A DNA stretch of 64,000 nt from the NCBI RefSeq assembly GCF_002006355.2, contig NZ_CP096980.1:3906001-3970000 (forward strand), given 5' to 3'. Below the pieces are notes generated by a model that was not told where the DNA came from, did not search any database, and saw only the letters and a program-made list of their open reading frames with translations. Shown piece after piece: positions 46,038 to 55,631 of this stretch. Made by a program: the position numbers and the translations under genes. The first letter of the stretch is position 1. Each line of letters opens with the position of its first letter. This DNA is from Clostridium felsineum DSM 794. Its GTDB lineage: Bacteria; Bacillota; Clostridia; Clostridiales; Clostridiaceae.

Positions 46038-46907
46038 CTACACCTCAAATTTCTTCTGAATTTTAAACAAATAATAAATTACAATTACAACAAATACAAA
46101 AACTATTACTGAAGCTGTTGAAAGCCTTTGATAATTTAAGTTAACAAAATTATTATTCATAAAGTGCTGAAGCATATATATACTTGAATCAGGATACTGT
46201 CCTGAAAGTAAGTACGCTTCTCTATAAATTCTAAGCGAATTTATTATTGATATTATGAAAGCAAAAAATATTGTAGGCATTAACAGTGGTAATGTTATTT
46301 TAAAAAAGCTTTGAATTTTACTACATCCATCTATTTCTGCAGCTTCATAGTATTCTTTGGGTATATTATTTAAACCTGCAAGGAATATTATCATATCATA
46401 TCCACAATTTTTCCAAACGTATAAAAGAACTAATATAAAAAATGACCATCCAGTCTTAAGATAATCTGGTCCATTTATACCGATTTTTACAAGTATCTGA
46501 TTAATTACCCCTGACTCAGCAAAAAACACCTGCCAAACAAGTATTATTGACGCTATAGGAATAACTAGTGGTAAAGTTAACGCAGTCCTAAAAAATGATG
46601 CTTTTTTAATTTTATTGTTGAGAATAATAGTAACTCCAAGAGAAACAACCAAAAGCAATGGTACACTAATTATATTGAATAAAATTGTATTTTTAACAGC
46701 TAATTTAAAAGAAGCGTTTTGAAATAATTCTATAAAATTTTCAAATCCAACAAACTCCAAAGCCCCAACACCTTGAGTAAAGCAATATAATATACTTATA
46801 AAAAATGGTATTACGAAAAACATTAAAAATCCCACTATGGAGGGTCCTGCAAAAATATATCCTTTTATATTTTCTTTTTGCTTCGCATTTAAGTTTTGTA
46901 TTTTCAT
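46038..46907 (-). CDS. Sugar-type ABC permease (MalF-like)
   Basis: About 289 residues from the ATG at 46907, which lies just after GGAGAGGAG; the longer frame starts at a TTG inside that region. Six membrane segments and an EAA loop (EYYEAAEIDGCSKIQSFFKITLP) are visible. The heterodimer partner is the following gene, two bases away. ATP hydrolysis would have to come from an ATPase encoded elsewhere, as for MsmK-type shared subunits. Confidence 0.88.
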   Translation of the reverse strand: MKIQNLNAKQKENIKGYIFAGPSIVGFLMFFVIPFFISILYCFTQGVGALEFVGFENFIELFQNASFKLAVKNTILFNIISVPLLLVVSLGVTIILNNKIKKASFFRTALTLPLVIPIASIILVWQVFFAESGVINQILVKIGINGPDYLKTGWSFFILVLLYVWKNCGYDMIIFLAGLNNIPKEYYEAAEIDGCSKIQSFFKITLPLLMPTIFFAFIISIINSLRIYREAYLLSGQYPDSSIYMLQHFMNNNFVNLNYQRLSTASVIVFVFVVIVIYYLFKIQKKFEV

Positions 46908-46980
46908 CCACTCCTCTCCAAGTAAATTCAATATTATATTATCAAATTTACCATTAAGATAACGTTAATATATAGAAATA

Positions 46981-47023
46981 GAGTAATGTATTACCTATTT
47001 TAAATAGCTAACATATTACTCTG
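46981..47023 (-). promoter_or_regulatory. Stem-loop between binding protein and permease genes
   Basis: AGAGTAATGTATTACCTATT pairs imperfectly with its partner ending ATATTACTCT. It lies immediately after the binding-protein gene and may stabilise its message or weaken read-through into the permeases. Confidence 0.55.
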
Positions 47024-47030
47024 TTCTTAT

Positions 47031-48389
47031 CTATTCATTTATATATAATTTAACTTTATTTTCTAAGGTTTTTAATGCACTATCATAGGATGATTTATTC
47101 TCAAAATATGGCGTCATGCATTCTTTTATAAGCTTATCTACATTTGTATCTAAAATTCTTACTTCATCTATATTATTTGTTACCCTATCATAATATTTGT
47201 TAAAATCATCTGATAGTTTATTTAATATTACCTTGTTCTCCTTATCATTTTTACCAACTTCTTCGTTTAAATATTTATTTTTAATATCTATTTGTGATTT
47301 TTTATTTATAGGGGGTGCATAACCTCTATTATCACATTGTATTTTTTCTGATAAAGCTATTTTTATAAAGTCATAAGCAGCCTTTTTATTTAGTGTTGTT
47401 TTACTCATTCCTATTAAATCTTCTGCAATTGCAATTGTTTTATTACCTCCGTCATAAGTCGGAAAGCTATTTATAACCTGAGTTTGTCCTGTTAATCCTT
47501 TTATTGTGGACTCAGATTCAAAAAAATCTACACCACATGTATAACTCTGATCTGTTGAAAAAAGAGTAGATCGATTTTTTATTCCTTGTAATCCTTCCTC
47601 ACCACTTTCACTAGTTGCTGGCTTAGGTGTTGAATTATATATCTTTTTATAATTTTCCATTATATCTTTGAATTCTTTTGTATCAAAATACATTTTTTTA
47701 TTCTCATAATCTACACATTCAAAACCACTACTTGCAATAAAATCACCTATATTTACTGATTTTGCAAAAAGTGTTTTGCCATTGCTACTTTTAGCATTTG
47801 AAATATATCCACTCAATGACTGCATAAAATCATTTTGAGATATATTTTCAGTAATTTTAATATTATTTTTATCAAGTAACTCTTTTGTTGTTATATAAGA
47901 TGGAACACAGTAATCAGTAGGTATAAATGTCAATTTTCCTTTATACATCCCAGCATTTAAAAGTTTTGAATTATAATCTCCTTTATTAAAATCTTTATCC
48001 TTTTCTATATATGGCTTTAAATCTTCAAGCATACCAGACTTTTGAAAAGCTCTTGCATTAGTCTCCTCAGGATTAAAATATATTATATCTGGTCCTCCTC
48101 CTGCTAAAGTGTCACTTAAAATTTTCTCGTTATATTTTTCATATCCACCACCATCGAGATTAAATTTTACTATATTTAATTTTATATTAGGATACTTTTG
48201 CTTAAATCCATTTACAATAGGCTCTATATCATAATTAAGCTTTCCATTATAAGCTAAAGCATAAATAGTTAATGTATTTGAATCTCTTGACTTTAAAACT
48301 TTTTTACTAAGTACTGGATACATCCCTATTGCAGCAATAATAACTATGACAACACCAATAATTCCTAATCGTTTTTTTGACATTTTCAT
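47031..48389 (-). CDS. Extracellular solute-binding protein family 1, membrane-anchored, no lipobox
   Basis: 452 residues. An N-terminal hydrophobic helix (IGVVIVIIAAIGMYPVLS) without a lipobox Cys suggests anchoring by the uncleaved segment. The mature part has the maltose/carbohydrate-binding fold: ALAYNGKLNYDIEPIVNGFKQ, GGGPDIIYFNPEE, GMLEDLKPYI and PTDYCVPSY. The binding site could accept oligosaccharide or peptide; the ligand cannot be read. It is followed by two permeases and preceded by the RiPP exporter, separated by a terminator-like hairpin. Confidence 0.85.
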   Translation of the reverse strand: MKMSKKRLGIIGVVIVIIAAIGMYPVLSKKVLKSRDSNTLTIYALAYNGKLNYDIEPIVNGFKQKYPNIKLNIVKFNLDGGGYEKYNEKILSDTLAGGGPDIIYFNPEETNARAFQKSGMLEDLKPYIEKDKDFNKGDYNSKLLNAGMYKGKLTFIPTDYCVPSYITTKELLDKNNIKITENISQNDFMQSLSGYISNAKSSNGKTLFAKSVNIGDFIASSGFECVDYENKKMYFDTKEFKDIMENYKKIYNSTPKPATSESGEEGLQGIKNRSTLFSTDQSYTCGVDFFESESTIKGLTGQTQVINSFPTYDGGNKTIAIAEDLIGMSKTTLNKKAAYDFIKIALSEKIQCDNRGYAPPINKKSQIDIKNKYLNEEVGKNDKENKVILNKLSDDFNKYYDRVTNNIDEVRILDTNVDKLIKECMTPYFENKSSYDSALKTLENKVKLYINE

Positions 48390-48547
48390 TTAACCTTACC
48401 CCCTTATATACTCTAAACTATAGTTAATAATTGAACTGATTTCCTCCTAATATTAACAAATCTAATATTAATTTAACGTTAAGATTACACTATTTTCTAA
48501 GTGCTAATTTTTAACTTTATTATAAATTCATAATTCAAAACACCAAT

Positions 48548-48595
48548 AATTAAAAGACATAGTATGTCTTTTAACCTATACTATGTCTTTTAATT
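48548..48595 (-). terminator. Hairpin at the end of the exporter gene
   Basis: 18-bp stem AATTAAAAGACATAGTAT and complement. Its upstream arm includes the exporter stop codon (48576), so it may be a terminator or a stabiliser between exporter and binding-protein genes. Confidence 0.65.
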
Positions 48596-50459
48596 TACCT
48601 TTACTCCCATCAATATTCTTATCTTCATCCACTAGATAAGCATCGGCTTGCATATTATATAATTCAGCATACAAACCATCATTTTTTATAAGACTATCAT
48701 GATTTCCTTGTTCAATTATTTCTCCATCCTTTAAAACAATAATTTTATCTGACATTTTTACAGTAGAAAACCTATGGGATATTAAAATACTAGTTCCTTT
48801 TCCCATTAACTTTTTAAAATCCTTAAACAATTCATATTCTGACTTTGCATCAATTGACGCCGTAGGCTCGTCTAATATCAGTAGACATGCATTACTCATA
48901 AAAGCCCTACTTATAGCAAGCTTTTGCCACTGACCTAGTGACAAATCCACTCCATTACTCCACATTTTCTGAAGCTTTGTATCAAATTTATTACTTAATC
49001 CCTGTATAAATGTATATGCATTTGCTTTTTTAGCTGCTGTTTTAATAAGTTCAAAATTGTCTAAATTATCAATATTCCCAAATCCAATATTCTTTTTCAC
49101 ATCAAATGGATACTTCATAAAATCCTGAAATACAATTCCTATACCTTTGTATAGAGATTCTATATTAAATTCTTTGATATTTATATCATCTATATATATT
49201 TCTCCTTCTGTAGGATCATACAATCTAGTTAATAATTTTATAAGTGTTGTTTTTCCACAACCATTAAGTCCTACTATAGCACAATTTTCATTTGCCTCTA
49301 TTTTAAAACTAACATTTTTCAAAGCATAATTTTTAGAATTAGGGTATTTAAAAGATACATTTCTAAATTCTATTGAATCCCGTATATCATTTTTAAACTC
49401 TTTCTTACCACTATTGTTCTTTAATATTAATGGTTTTAAGTCAAGCACATAAAATAAGTTTTCTATATAAAGATTATTTGAATAAAGTGACGCAAAATTC
49501 TCCAAAGTATTTTTTACTGAATCCTCTAAATTTGTCAGTGCAGATATATACATATTCATAGAACCAATACTTAACCTTTGAGTTAACGTTATAAAAATCA
49601 CATAAACTTTATATCCATACGAGATAATTGTATTAAAAATATCTACTATACTCATAATTAAAAGCTGTTTCTTTTCAATTTTTTTATCTTGATTTAGATT
49701 CTCCTTATATATAGAAAGTATAATTTTTTCCAACCAATTTCCAATACGATTTAGTTTTATTTCTTTTACTGGTACATAATCCATCATAACCATCTGTAAA
49801 TAACGTGCTAATCTTGTCTTTTCTATCCTCTTGCTATAAATATTATATTTTTGTTTGTAAATTTTTACATTTATAATAAACATCGGTATAGATGTCATGA
49901 TACAAAGCAAAAGTATAATAGGGCTTAATTGAAATACAATTACAATAGCTCCAACTAGTGTAGTAAAATTCTTTACAATTTGAGTTAATGCATTTACAAT
50001 TTGAATAGTAGTTCCTACTGCTTGGCTATTAGCTTTTTCTATTTTATTATAAAATTCATCATTTTCAAAATATGATAAATCCAGCTCATTTGCCTTTTTT
50101 ATAAGAAGTTCTGAAATACTGTTATTTAAACATTTAGATTGAATAGTTGAAAAATATGTATTTATCCTACTTATGATGTATGAAAATGTAATAACTCCAA
50201 ATTCTACTATTAGCCAAAACAGAACTTTACTTAATGAATCAATGGGATTTTTATTTTTTAATGCATTTACAACACTATCAATTAAATATTTTGAAATTAC
50301 CATATTGATTGGAACAATTATACCATTTAATACAGTAATAATCAGTGTTGCAATAAAGCTCAGCTTTGAACTTTCCCAAAGTAATTTAATTGTTTTAATT
50401 ATATTTTTTGAAGAACTAAAAAAACCACCTAATTTCTTATTAAGATTACTAAATTTCAT
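48576..50459 (-). CDS. ABC exporter (fused membrane and ATPase domains), probably for the peptide
   Basis: 627 residues. Six membrane helices occupy roughly residues 1-330, then one ATPase domain with Walker A GLNGCGKTT, Q-loop VFQDFMKYPF, signature LSLGQWQK (LSLGQ rather than LSGGQ), Walker B LLILDEP and H-loop LISHRFST. There is no N-terminal C39 peptidase domain, so leader removal must be done by another protease, likely the M16 enzyme upstream. The architecture matches NisT/LanT-type exporters lacking peptidase. It follows precursor peptide 1 by about 200 bases. Confidence 0.9.
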   Translation of the reverse strand: MKFSNLNKKLGGFFSSSKNIIKTIKLLWESSKLSFIATLIITVLNGIIVPINMVISKYLIDSVVNALKNKNPIDSLSKVLFWLIVEFGVITFSYIISRINTYFSTIQSKCLNNSISELLIKKANELDLSYFENDEFYNKIEKANSQAVGTTIQIVNALTQIVKNFTTLVGAIVIVFQLSPIILLLCIMTSIPMFIINVKIYKQKYNIYSKRIEKTRLARYLQMVMMDYVPVKEIKLNRIGNWLEKIILSIYKENLNQDKKIEKKQLLIMSIVDIFNTIISYGYKVYVIFITLTQRLSIGSMNMYISALTNLEDSVKNTLENFASLYSNNLYIENLFYVLDLKPLILKNNSGKKEFKNDIRDSIEFRNVSFKYPNSKNYALKNVSFKIEANENCAIVGLNGCGKTTLIKLLTRLYDPTEGEIYIDDINIKEFNIESLYKGIGIVFQDFMKYPFDVKKNIGFGNIDNLDNFELIKTAAKKANAYTFIQGLSNKFDTKLQKMWSNGVDLSLGQWQKLAISRAFMSNACLLILDEPTASIDAKSEYELFKDFKKLMGKGTSILISHRFSTVKMSDKIIVLKDGEIIEQGNHDSLIKNDGLYAELYNMQADAYLVDEDKNIDGSKGKLKDIV

Positions 50460-50541
50460 AATAAATACCTATCCTCTCAAGATTTGAAATAATTACCTGC
50501 TAAGCATATAGTGGATACTCCTCCCTTCTACTGAATAGTTA

Positions 50542-50590
50542 AATAACAGTTTCTCATATAAATAAATTTCATATAAGAAACTGTTATTTT
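50542..50590 (-). terminator. Terminator after precursor peptide 1
   Basis: AATAACAGTTTCT pairs with AGAAACTGTTATT around an AT-rich loop with stem extensions. The same hairpin recurs in other repeat units. It may limit exporter expression relative to the peptide. Confidence 0.75.
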
Positions 50591-50663
50591 TATGTTTATT
50601 AAGTACTACAATTTATAATAGTCCATTACAAATTGCAACAACACGAAGTATTACTCCTGCAAC

Positions 50664-50867
50664 CTAGTTATGTCTACGAATTCCATATTCATCTGCTTCA
50701 TTTGAGTTAGCATCATGATACCACCAATCGCATTCACAACCATCATAACCTCCGTTATGTCCATCAGTCTTTGCATTAACTTGACCTGAAGAACATATAC
50801 AATGACAACTATAAGCCTCTGTTTCTAATTCTGTTAAATCTCTTCCTACTGGATTTACTAATTTCAT
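50664..50867 (-). CDS. RiPP precursor peptide 1
   Basis: 67 residues with GGAGGG just before the ATG. Leader MKLVNPVGRDLTELETE is identical to the other copies, then C21-H-C23-I-C25-SSG, a variable stretch, C44-E-C46-DWW and a tail ending EYGIRRHN. Five Cys in a CxCxC...CxC layout. This copy is separated from the main array, sitting between the M16 protease and the exporter. Core is rich in Gly, Asn, Asp and aromatic residues. Product class is unproven; thioether (sactipeptide/ranthipeptide) crosslinks are the likely modification. Confidence 0.85.
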   Translation of the reverse strand: MKLVNPVGRDLTELETEAYSCHCICSSGQVNAKTDGHNGGYDGCECDWWYHDANSNEADEYGIRRHN

Positions 50868-50949
50868 AAAAATCCCTCCAATTATTATATTTTAATAAAC
50901 TTTGCTTCTTAATTTAGTAACTATATAAAAAATTAGAAAGCAAAAATTA

Positions 50950-52269
50950 TTAGCTTAAAAGGGTACTAATTTTGTTCATATACTCTGAATTAAATCTTTC
51001 TTGTTCATTAATTACTAATATTAAATTTTTATTATTGAATTCTTGAGATATTATTTTATTAAATTCTTTAAAATTTATATTATCAACAATCAAATTGCAA
51101 GCCTCATATTCATTAGACAATGTCATTAATTCTTCATCGTATAAAAAGTTATTTATACATTCTTTTATAATTTCTACATTTTGATAATACCTGTACACCT
51201 TATAAAAACTATTTAAATTCTTATAAAAAATCCTTTTATATTTCACGAAATCATTTTCATTAATTCCTTTTGCTTGAATTTTATTAATAACATCAATAAT
51301 AAATTCAAGCCTTTTTACAAACTCACTTTGTGATTTAAACTCCAACACATTAAGCTTCAGATTATGAAGAAAAACTTTAGAGTAAAATTCCACTATTCCA
51401 AAACTTTCATTGGTAAATAAATCCAAAATGTAATTTTTAATTATGCTGAATAAAAAATATTCAATTGTGTCTGATTTTAAACTATATTTATAATTTCTTT
51501 TTAAATAATAAAATTGTGCCTTAACCTCATTTTTATTCACATTATTATTTACAACTACCTTTTCTCCATATGGACAATAATTTGTGCTGTATTTTTCAAT
51601 TTTTTCATTATCATCTTTAAATTCAGAAAAATACTCACTGATTTTATTTTCTATATCAAAATTCGCTATATCTCCACAAATACAAATAGCACTATTTTGT
51701 GGCTTGTACCATTTATCATGAAAGCTTTTTACCGATTGAAATTCCATTTTTTCTATACACTTTATTTTGCCTAATGGAAATTTATCCTTAATATTTTTAT
51801 CACCAATTATTACCGGTAGTATATTATTTTGCAAACCAAAATTTGTACATTTCATTCTATAATCAATTTCTACTATTAAATCCTGTTTAACTTTCTTCAT
51901 TAACGTTCTATCTATAAAACAATCGGATAAAATGTTTTTAAATACACTAAAACCTTCTTCTATATTATCAATAGTACAATCAAAATAATACACGGTTTGT
52001 TCAAAATTTGTATACCCTTGTAATATATTGTTGTCTTCGTAATATTTACCCACATTTTTCAAATAAGCCACATTACTATCTATACACAGATGCTCAGTAA
52101 AATGTGCTGTGCCATTGGGTAAACCTTGTTCCATTAAAGAGCCTGCTTTTACTATTAAAGCCAACTTTACTTTTCCCTTAGACTTTTGGTTATTGCAAAT
52201 ATAATACGTAAATTTATTTTTTAAAGTATTCTTTTTTATATTACTTTTACCTTCATATTCTTTATTCAT
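50950..52269 (-). CDS. M16-family zinc protease (leader peptidase candidate)
   Basis: About 439 residues from the ATG at 52269, with AAGGA upstream. The inverted zinc motif is intact: TAHFTEHLC (His56, Glu59, His60), with the third ligand Glu expected in QDLIVEIDYRM about 75 residues on. The two-lobed M16 layout is visible but the C-lobe is divergent. M16 proteases trim RiPP precursors in systems such as subtilosin (AlbF) and PQQ (PqqG/F). It follows the radical SAM gene by about 36 bases, so removing the conserved N-terminal leader is the likely task. Confidence 0.87.
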   Translation of the reverse strand: MNKEYEGKSNIKKNTLKNKFTYYICNNQKSKGKVKLALIVKAGSLMEQGLPNGTAHFTEHLCIDSNVAYLKNVGKYYEDNNILQGYTNFEQTVYYFDCTIDNIEEGFSVFKNILSDCFIDRTLMKKVKQDLIVEIDYRMKCTNFGLQNNILPVIIGDKNIKDKFPLGKIKCIEKMEFQSVKSFHDKWYKPQNSAICICGDIANFDIENKISEYFSEFKDDNEKIEKYSTNYCPYGEKVVVNNNVNKNEVKAQFYYLKRNYKYSLKSDTIEYFLFSIIKNYILDLFTNESFGIVEFYSKVFLHNLKLNVLEFKSQSEFVKRLEFIIDVINKIQAKGINENDFVKYKRIFYKNLNSFYKVYRYYQNVEIIKECINNFLYDEELMTLSNEYEACNLIVDNINFKEFNKIISQEFNNKNLILVINEQERFNSEYMNKISTLLS

Positions 52270-52305
52270 AAGAACATCCTTCACTAGTAAAAAATTTAAT
52301 ATTAC

Positions 52306-53862
52306 CTAAGAAACCTCTATTTCATTTAAATACTTAAGTTTTTCTGGATTTATTTCAGCACATTTATGATAAAAAATCAAACTTCTTAATGCTGTCTTAC
52401 GTGACCTAATACAATATCTTTTCTTCTGTTCCATATCAAGCTTTCCATCTGTGTAACACTGTGAATAACATATATTACATAAACGAGCTGCCCAACATTT
52501 AGAACAATCTTTAATTGCCTCATTAGTAAATTCCTCTACTATCTCTTTTTTTATCTTCGCTTTATTCATACCAGTAAATACATTTCCTATAATAGGTGAA
52601 CCATCTATTCTTTCACAAAGTAGAAAATTACCATCTACGGTTACATATAATTTTCTACTTCCCGGAACACAACAACCATTTACTGGATACCCAGATTCTG
52701 ATTTAGCACTTATTCTTCTACCATGTATTCTTAGAATAGGATGTACAACAAACTCCTCATTAAACATATCTATTTTCCCATCACTTTTAAGCTCACTTTT
52801 ATACCTACTTTCAGACCACTGAATTAGCTCCATTCCATAATTTTTTTCACGTCCCTTTGGTGGAATATCATCTACACTTCCTGCTGAAGGATAAGTCATT
52901 GCTATACGTAAATCCTTTGGAAGCCAATCTAAGCTATTTATAAAAGCTTCTATTTTGTTTACTTTTTCTATAGAATATGGTGGTGTAAATACCATGTTTA
53001 TCGAAACTGATTTATTAGCCCTATCCCCAAAGGCTTCTATTAAATATTTTAATCCTCTAATAGCTCTTTTAAATGTTCCATTACCATTTACATCTTTTCG
53101 ATAACTATCATGAATTTCTTCTGGTCCGTCTATACTGCATAATATAGTTAAATTTTCAATAGAGGCTAAATAAGTAGCTATTTCAGATGTCATCAATGTT
53201 AAATTACTTGTTAGAGAAAAGGTTAATTTCTTATCATTTATAACTTTTCTTGAATATTCAATAGAATGTTTTAATAATTTAAAATTCATCAAAGGCTCTC
53301 CGCCATAAAAAGTTATCCCAACTCCTTTTTCCTTTCCACTATGTAAATTAGCATAATCAATAGCCTTTTCAGCTATCTCAATAGGCATATCTTTATTTCC
53401 AAAATTCCTCTTATGTTCGTATGATTCATTATATATGCAATATCTACATCGTAAATTACATTTTTCAGTAAGTTCAAGAGTAATCTGCTCTAATTCATGA
53501 TCAATTTTTTCATCTAATTCTTCGAAATGGCCCTTCGATACAAATTTCCATTTATTTCCTCCTTTTAGTATATCCTCTTCTTCTATGGCTTGTCTTACAT
53601 TTTCTAATGCTTCATAAAATCCACCTTTATCCACATCGCTTTTAATTCTTGATATTTCATCAACCTTACCATCAATAATTTTTCCTAATATATTATACTC
53701 ATACTCCCCACAGGATAATACTTTATTGGTACCTGTATCATAAACATAATATGCAGAATCTGTTTTAAAAAGTTTTGCTAATATATTAGGTTGACTAGTA
53801 TTTTTTTTAAAGTAATCTATATACTTATCTATCTCTATAGTACACTGATCTGAAATTGACAT
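52306..53862 (-). CDS. Radical SAM/SPASM peptide maturase
   Basis: About 518 residues. The ATG at 53862 has GGAGG eight bases ahead; the GTG two codons earlier is too close. An N-terminal domain of about 120 residues with peptide-recognition (RRE-like) potential precedes CNLRCRYC (Cys135, 139, 142), the AdoMet cluster. YGGEPLMN is the GGEP motif. The C-terminal SPASM region holds many Cys: NGCCVPGS, LLCERIDG, DCSKCWAARLCNICYSQC and RYC. It should bind auxiliary clusters. It probably forms thioether links on the Cys of the six peptides. Of the clostridial Cys-rich peptide maturase type. Confidence 0.92.
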   Translation of the reverse strand: MSISDQCTIEIDKYIDYFKKNTSQPNILAKLFKTDSAYYVYDTGTNKVLSCGEYEYNILGKIIDGKVDEISRIKSDVDKGGFYEALENVRQAIEEEDILKGGNKWKFVSKGHFEELDEKIDHELEQITLELTEKCNLRCRYCIYNESYEHKRNFGNKDMPIEIAEKAIDYANLHSGKEKGVGITFYGGEPLMNFKLLKHSIEYSRKVINDKKLTFSLTSNLTLMTSEIATYLASIENLTILCSIDGPEEIHDSYRKDVNGNGTFKRAIRGLKYLIEAFGDRANKSVSINMVFTPPYSIEKVNKIEAFINSLDWLPKDLRIAMTYPSAGSVDDIPPKGREKNYGMELIQWSESRYKSELKSDGKIDMFNEEFVVHPILRIHGRRISAKSESGYPVNGCCVPGSRKLYVTVDGNFLLCERIDGSPIIGNVFTGMNKAKIKKEIVEEFTNEAIKDCSKCWAARLCNICYSQCYTDGKLDMEQKKRYCIRSRKTALRSLIFYHKCAEINPEKLKYLNEIEVS

Positions 53863-53879
53863 ATCCACGACCTCCGAAT

Positions 53880-54110
53880 CAATTATATTTTACATATTTG
53901 TAAGTTGTTTCAAAATCAACAACCTTTTAACAAAATAATACTGCTATTTGATAATAATGTAAATAAGTAAAATTGTTTAAAATAATCCAATAATATCCTT
54001 AAGTATTGCTTATATACTATTTTCATGTTATTTCTTTATTTTACATATTTTACATTTTAGTTACATGACAGTATTATTTTTTGTTATACAAAAATAATAG
54101 ATTGTATATA
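53880..54110 (-). promoter_or_regulatory. Maturase upstream region (copy B of duplicated regulatory segment)
   Basis: About 230 bases with clear similarity to the segment ahead of peptide 6 (56880-57115): shared blocks include TTACA.A..TGTAA.TT near the gene, CAAAATAATAC, and at the far end GTATTATTTTTTGTTATACA. The last is an inverted repeat (54073-54098), ATTATTTTTTGT against ACAAAAATAAT. It is a likely promoter plus regulator-binding region for the maturase-protease pair. Confidence 0.55.
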
Positions 54111-54135
54111 ATAAGAGTGTAGATTTCTTATAAGT

Positions 54136-54433
54136 TGATAGTGAATATATACCTGATGTTGGAATATTTAATTATAGAAATGATATAGCAACATTAACAA
54201 ATTACATTGAAAAATCCAAAATAAAAGAACCAAAAAATATCTTCATGAATTAAAATCCATTTCCCAATTATGGAACAAAAATAGTTAGATTTATTTTAGT
54301 GAGCCAAAATCTTATGGAAATTCAAATAATTAATGTAGTATTTAAAATACTTGGCAATTTTATAGCTCAAATAAAAAAAGAGCATCGCTCATGATTAAAT
54401 TTTGATTAATTTTAATCATTTTGAGACACTCCC
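54136..54433 (+). mobile_element. Internally deleted remnant of the IS1182-family element
   Basis: The plus strand reads VDSEY..DVG.FNYRNDIATL, matching the middle of the transposase at 3734-5344. It then jumps to a copy of that protein's C-terminus (KSKIKEPKNIFMN against KIQNERTQKYLHELK) and on to the same terminal hairpin, ending ACACTCCC at 54433. So about two thirds of the transposase and the other IS end are missing. The hairpin at 54383-54433 now lies just downstream of peptide 2 and may act as its terminator. Confidence 0.85.
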
Positions 54434-54462
54434 GTAACAATAAGAAGTATTACTTCTGTAAA

Positions 54463-54669
54463 CTACTTATTTTTGCGAATTCCATATATTATGCCTGCTT
54501 CATTTAAGTTATTATCATACTCTCGCCAATCACATTCACACCCTTCATCAGGATCACTAAACCCTCTCATCTTTGCATCAACTACACCTGAAGAACATAC
54601 ACAATGGCAACTATAAGCCTCTGTTTCTAGTTCAGTTAAATCTCTTCCTACTGGATTTACTAATTTCAT
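54463..54669 (-). CDS. RiPP precursor peptide 2
   Basis: 68 residues. Invariant leader, then C21-H-C23-V-C25-SSG, a variable stretch VVDAKMRGFSDPDEG, C44-E-C46-DW and a tail ending IYGIRKNK. GGAGGG precedes the ATG. Downstream it has lost the unit's usual hairpin and carries the IS-derived one instead. Confidence 0.83.
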   Translation of the reverse strand: MKLVNPVGRDLTELETEAYSCHCVCSSGVVDAKMRGFSDPDEGCECDWREYDNNLNEAGIIYGIRKNK

Positions 54670-54850
54670 AAAAATCCCTCCCTTTATTATATTTTAATAA
54701 ACTTTGCTTCTTTATATAAAAAATCAAAAAACAAAAGTTACTAACTTAAAAACATACTCATTTTATTAGTGTTTAATTTAAAATTAAATTAATTTTATTT
54801 TACATAAATACAAGCTGTAGTCCCAATGGAATACTTAGAATTGAATAGTT

Positions 54851-54900
54851 AAATAACAGTTTCTTATATAAATAAATTTCATATAAGAAACTGCTATTTT
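54851..54900 (-). terminator. Terminator after peptide 3
   Basis: Hairpin AGTTTCTTATAT paired with ATATAAGAAACT, the best-preserved copy of the unit hairpin. A degenerate copy sits after peptide 4 near 55306-55350. Confidence 0.7.
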
Positions 54901-54973
54901 TAGATCTATTAAGTACTACAATTTATAATAGTTCATTACAAATTGCAACAATAAGAAGTATTACTCCTATAAG

Positions 54974-55177
54974 CTAGTTATTTTTGCGAATTCCATATGA
55001 GTTTGATTCATCTAAGTTAGCATTATGATTCCACCAATCACATTCACAAGTATCCTCCACTCCACTAGACACACTCATCTTTGAATCAACTGAACCTGAA
55101 GAACATATACAATGACAACTATAAGCCTCTGTTTCTAGTTCAGTTAAATCTCTTCCTACTGGATTTACTAATTTCAT
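54974..55177 (-). CDS. RiPP precursor peptide 3
   Basis: 67 residues. Same leader and CHCICSSG block; variable stretch SVDSKMSVSSGVEDT; C44-E-C46-DWW; tail SNSYGIRKNN. This tail and that of peptide 4 are identical, so the two share recent ancestry or gene conversion. Confidence 0.85.
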   Translation of the reverse strand: MKLVNPVGRDLTELETEAYSCHCICSSGSVDSKMSVSSGVEDTCECDWWNHNANLDESNSYGIRKNN

Positions 55178-55418
55178 AAGAATCCCTCCATTTATTATAT
55201 TTTAATAAACTTTGCTTCTTAATTTAGTAACTATATAGAAAATTAGAAAGCAAAAATTATTAGCTTAAAAACATACTAATTTTATTGGCATATTTAAACA
55301 ACTCTTTCTTCTATAAATAAATTTCATATAAGAAACTGCTATTTTTAAATCTATTAAGTACTATAATTTATAATAGTTCATTACAAATTGCAACAATAAG
55401 AAGTATTACTCCTATAAA

Positions 55419-55631
55419 CTAGTTATTTTTGCGAATTCCATATGAGTTCGATTGATCTAAGTCAGACTCACGTTCCCCCCACGAATAACATTGACAACCA
55501 TCAGTATCCCATTCACCACGCTGCTCACTCATCTTTGCATTAACTGAACCTGAAGAACATATACAATGACAACTATAAACCTCTGTTTCTAGTTCAGTTA
55601 AATCTCTTCCTACTGGATTTACTAATTTCAT
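55419..55631 (-). CDS. RiPP precursor peptide 4
   Basis: 70 residues. One leader change (ETEVYSCHC in place of ETEAYSCHC). The variable stretch has a two-residue insertion, moving the second Cys pair to C46-Q-C48, and the acidic Glu between the cysteines is replaced by Gln. The tail is SNSYGIRKNN. It still keeps five Cys. Confidence 0.85.
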   Translation of the reverse strand: MKLVNPVGRDLTELETEVYSCHCICSSGSVNAKMSEQRGEWDTDGCQCYSWGERESDLDQSNSYGIRKNN

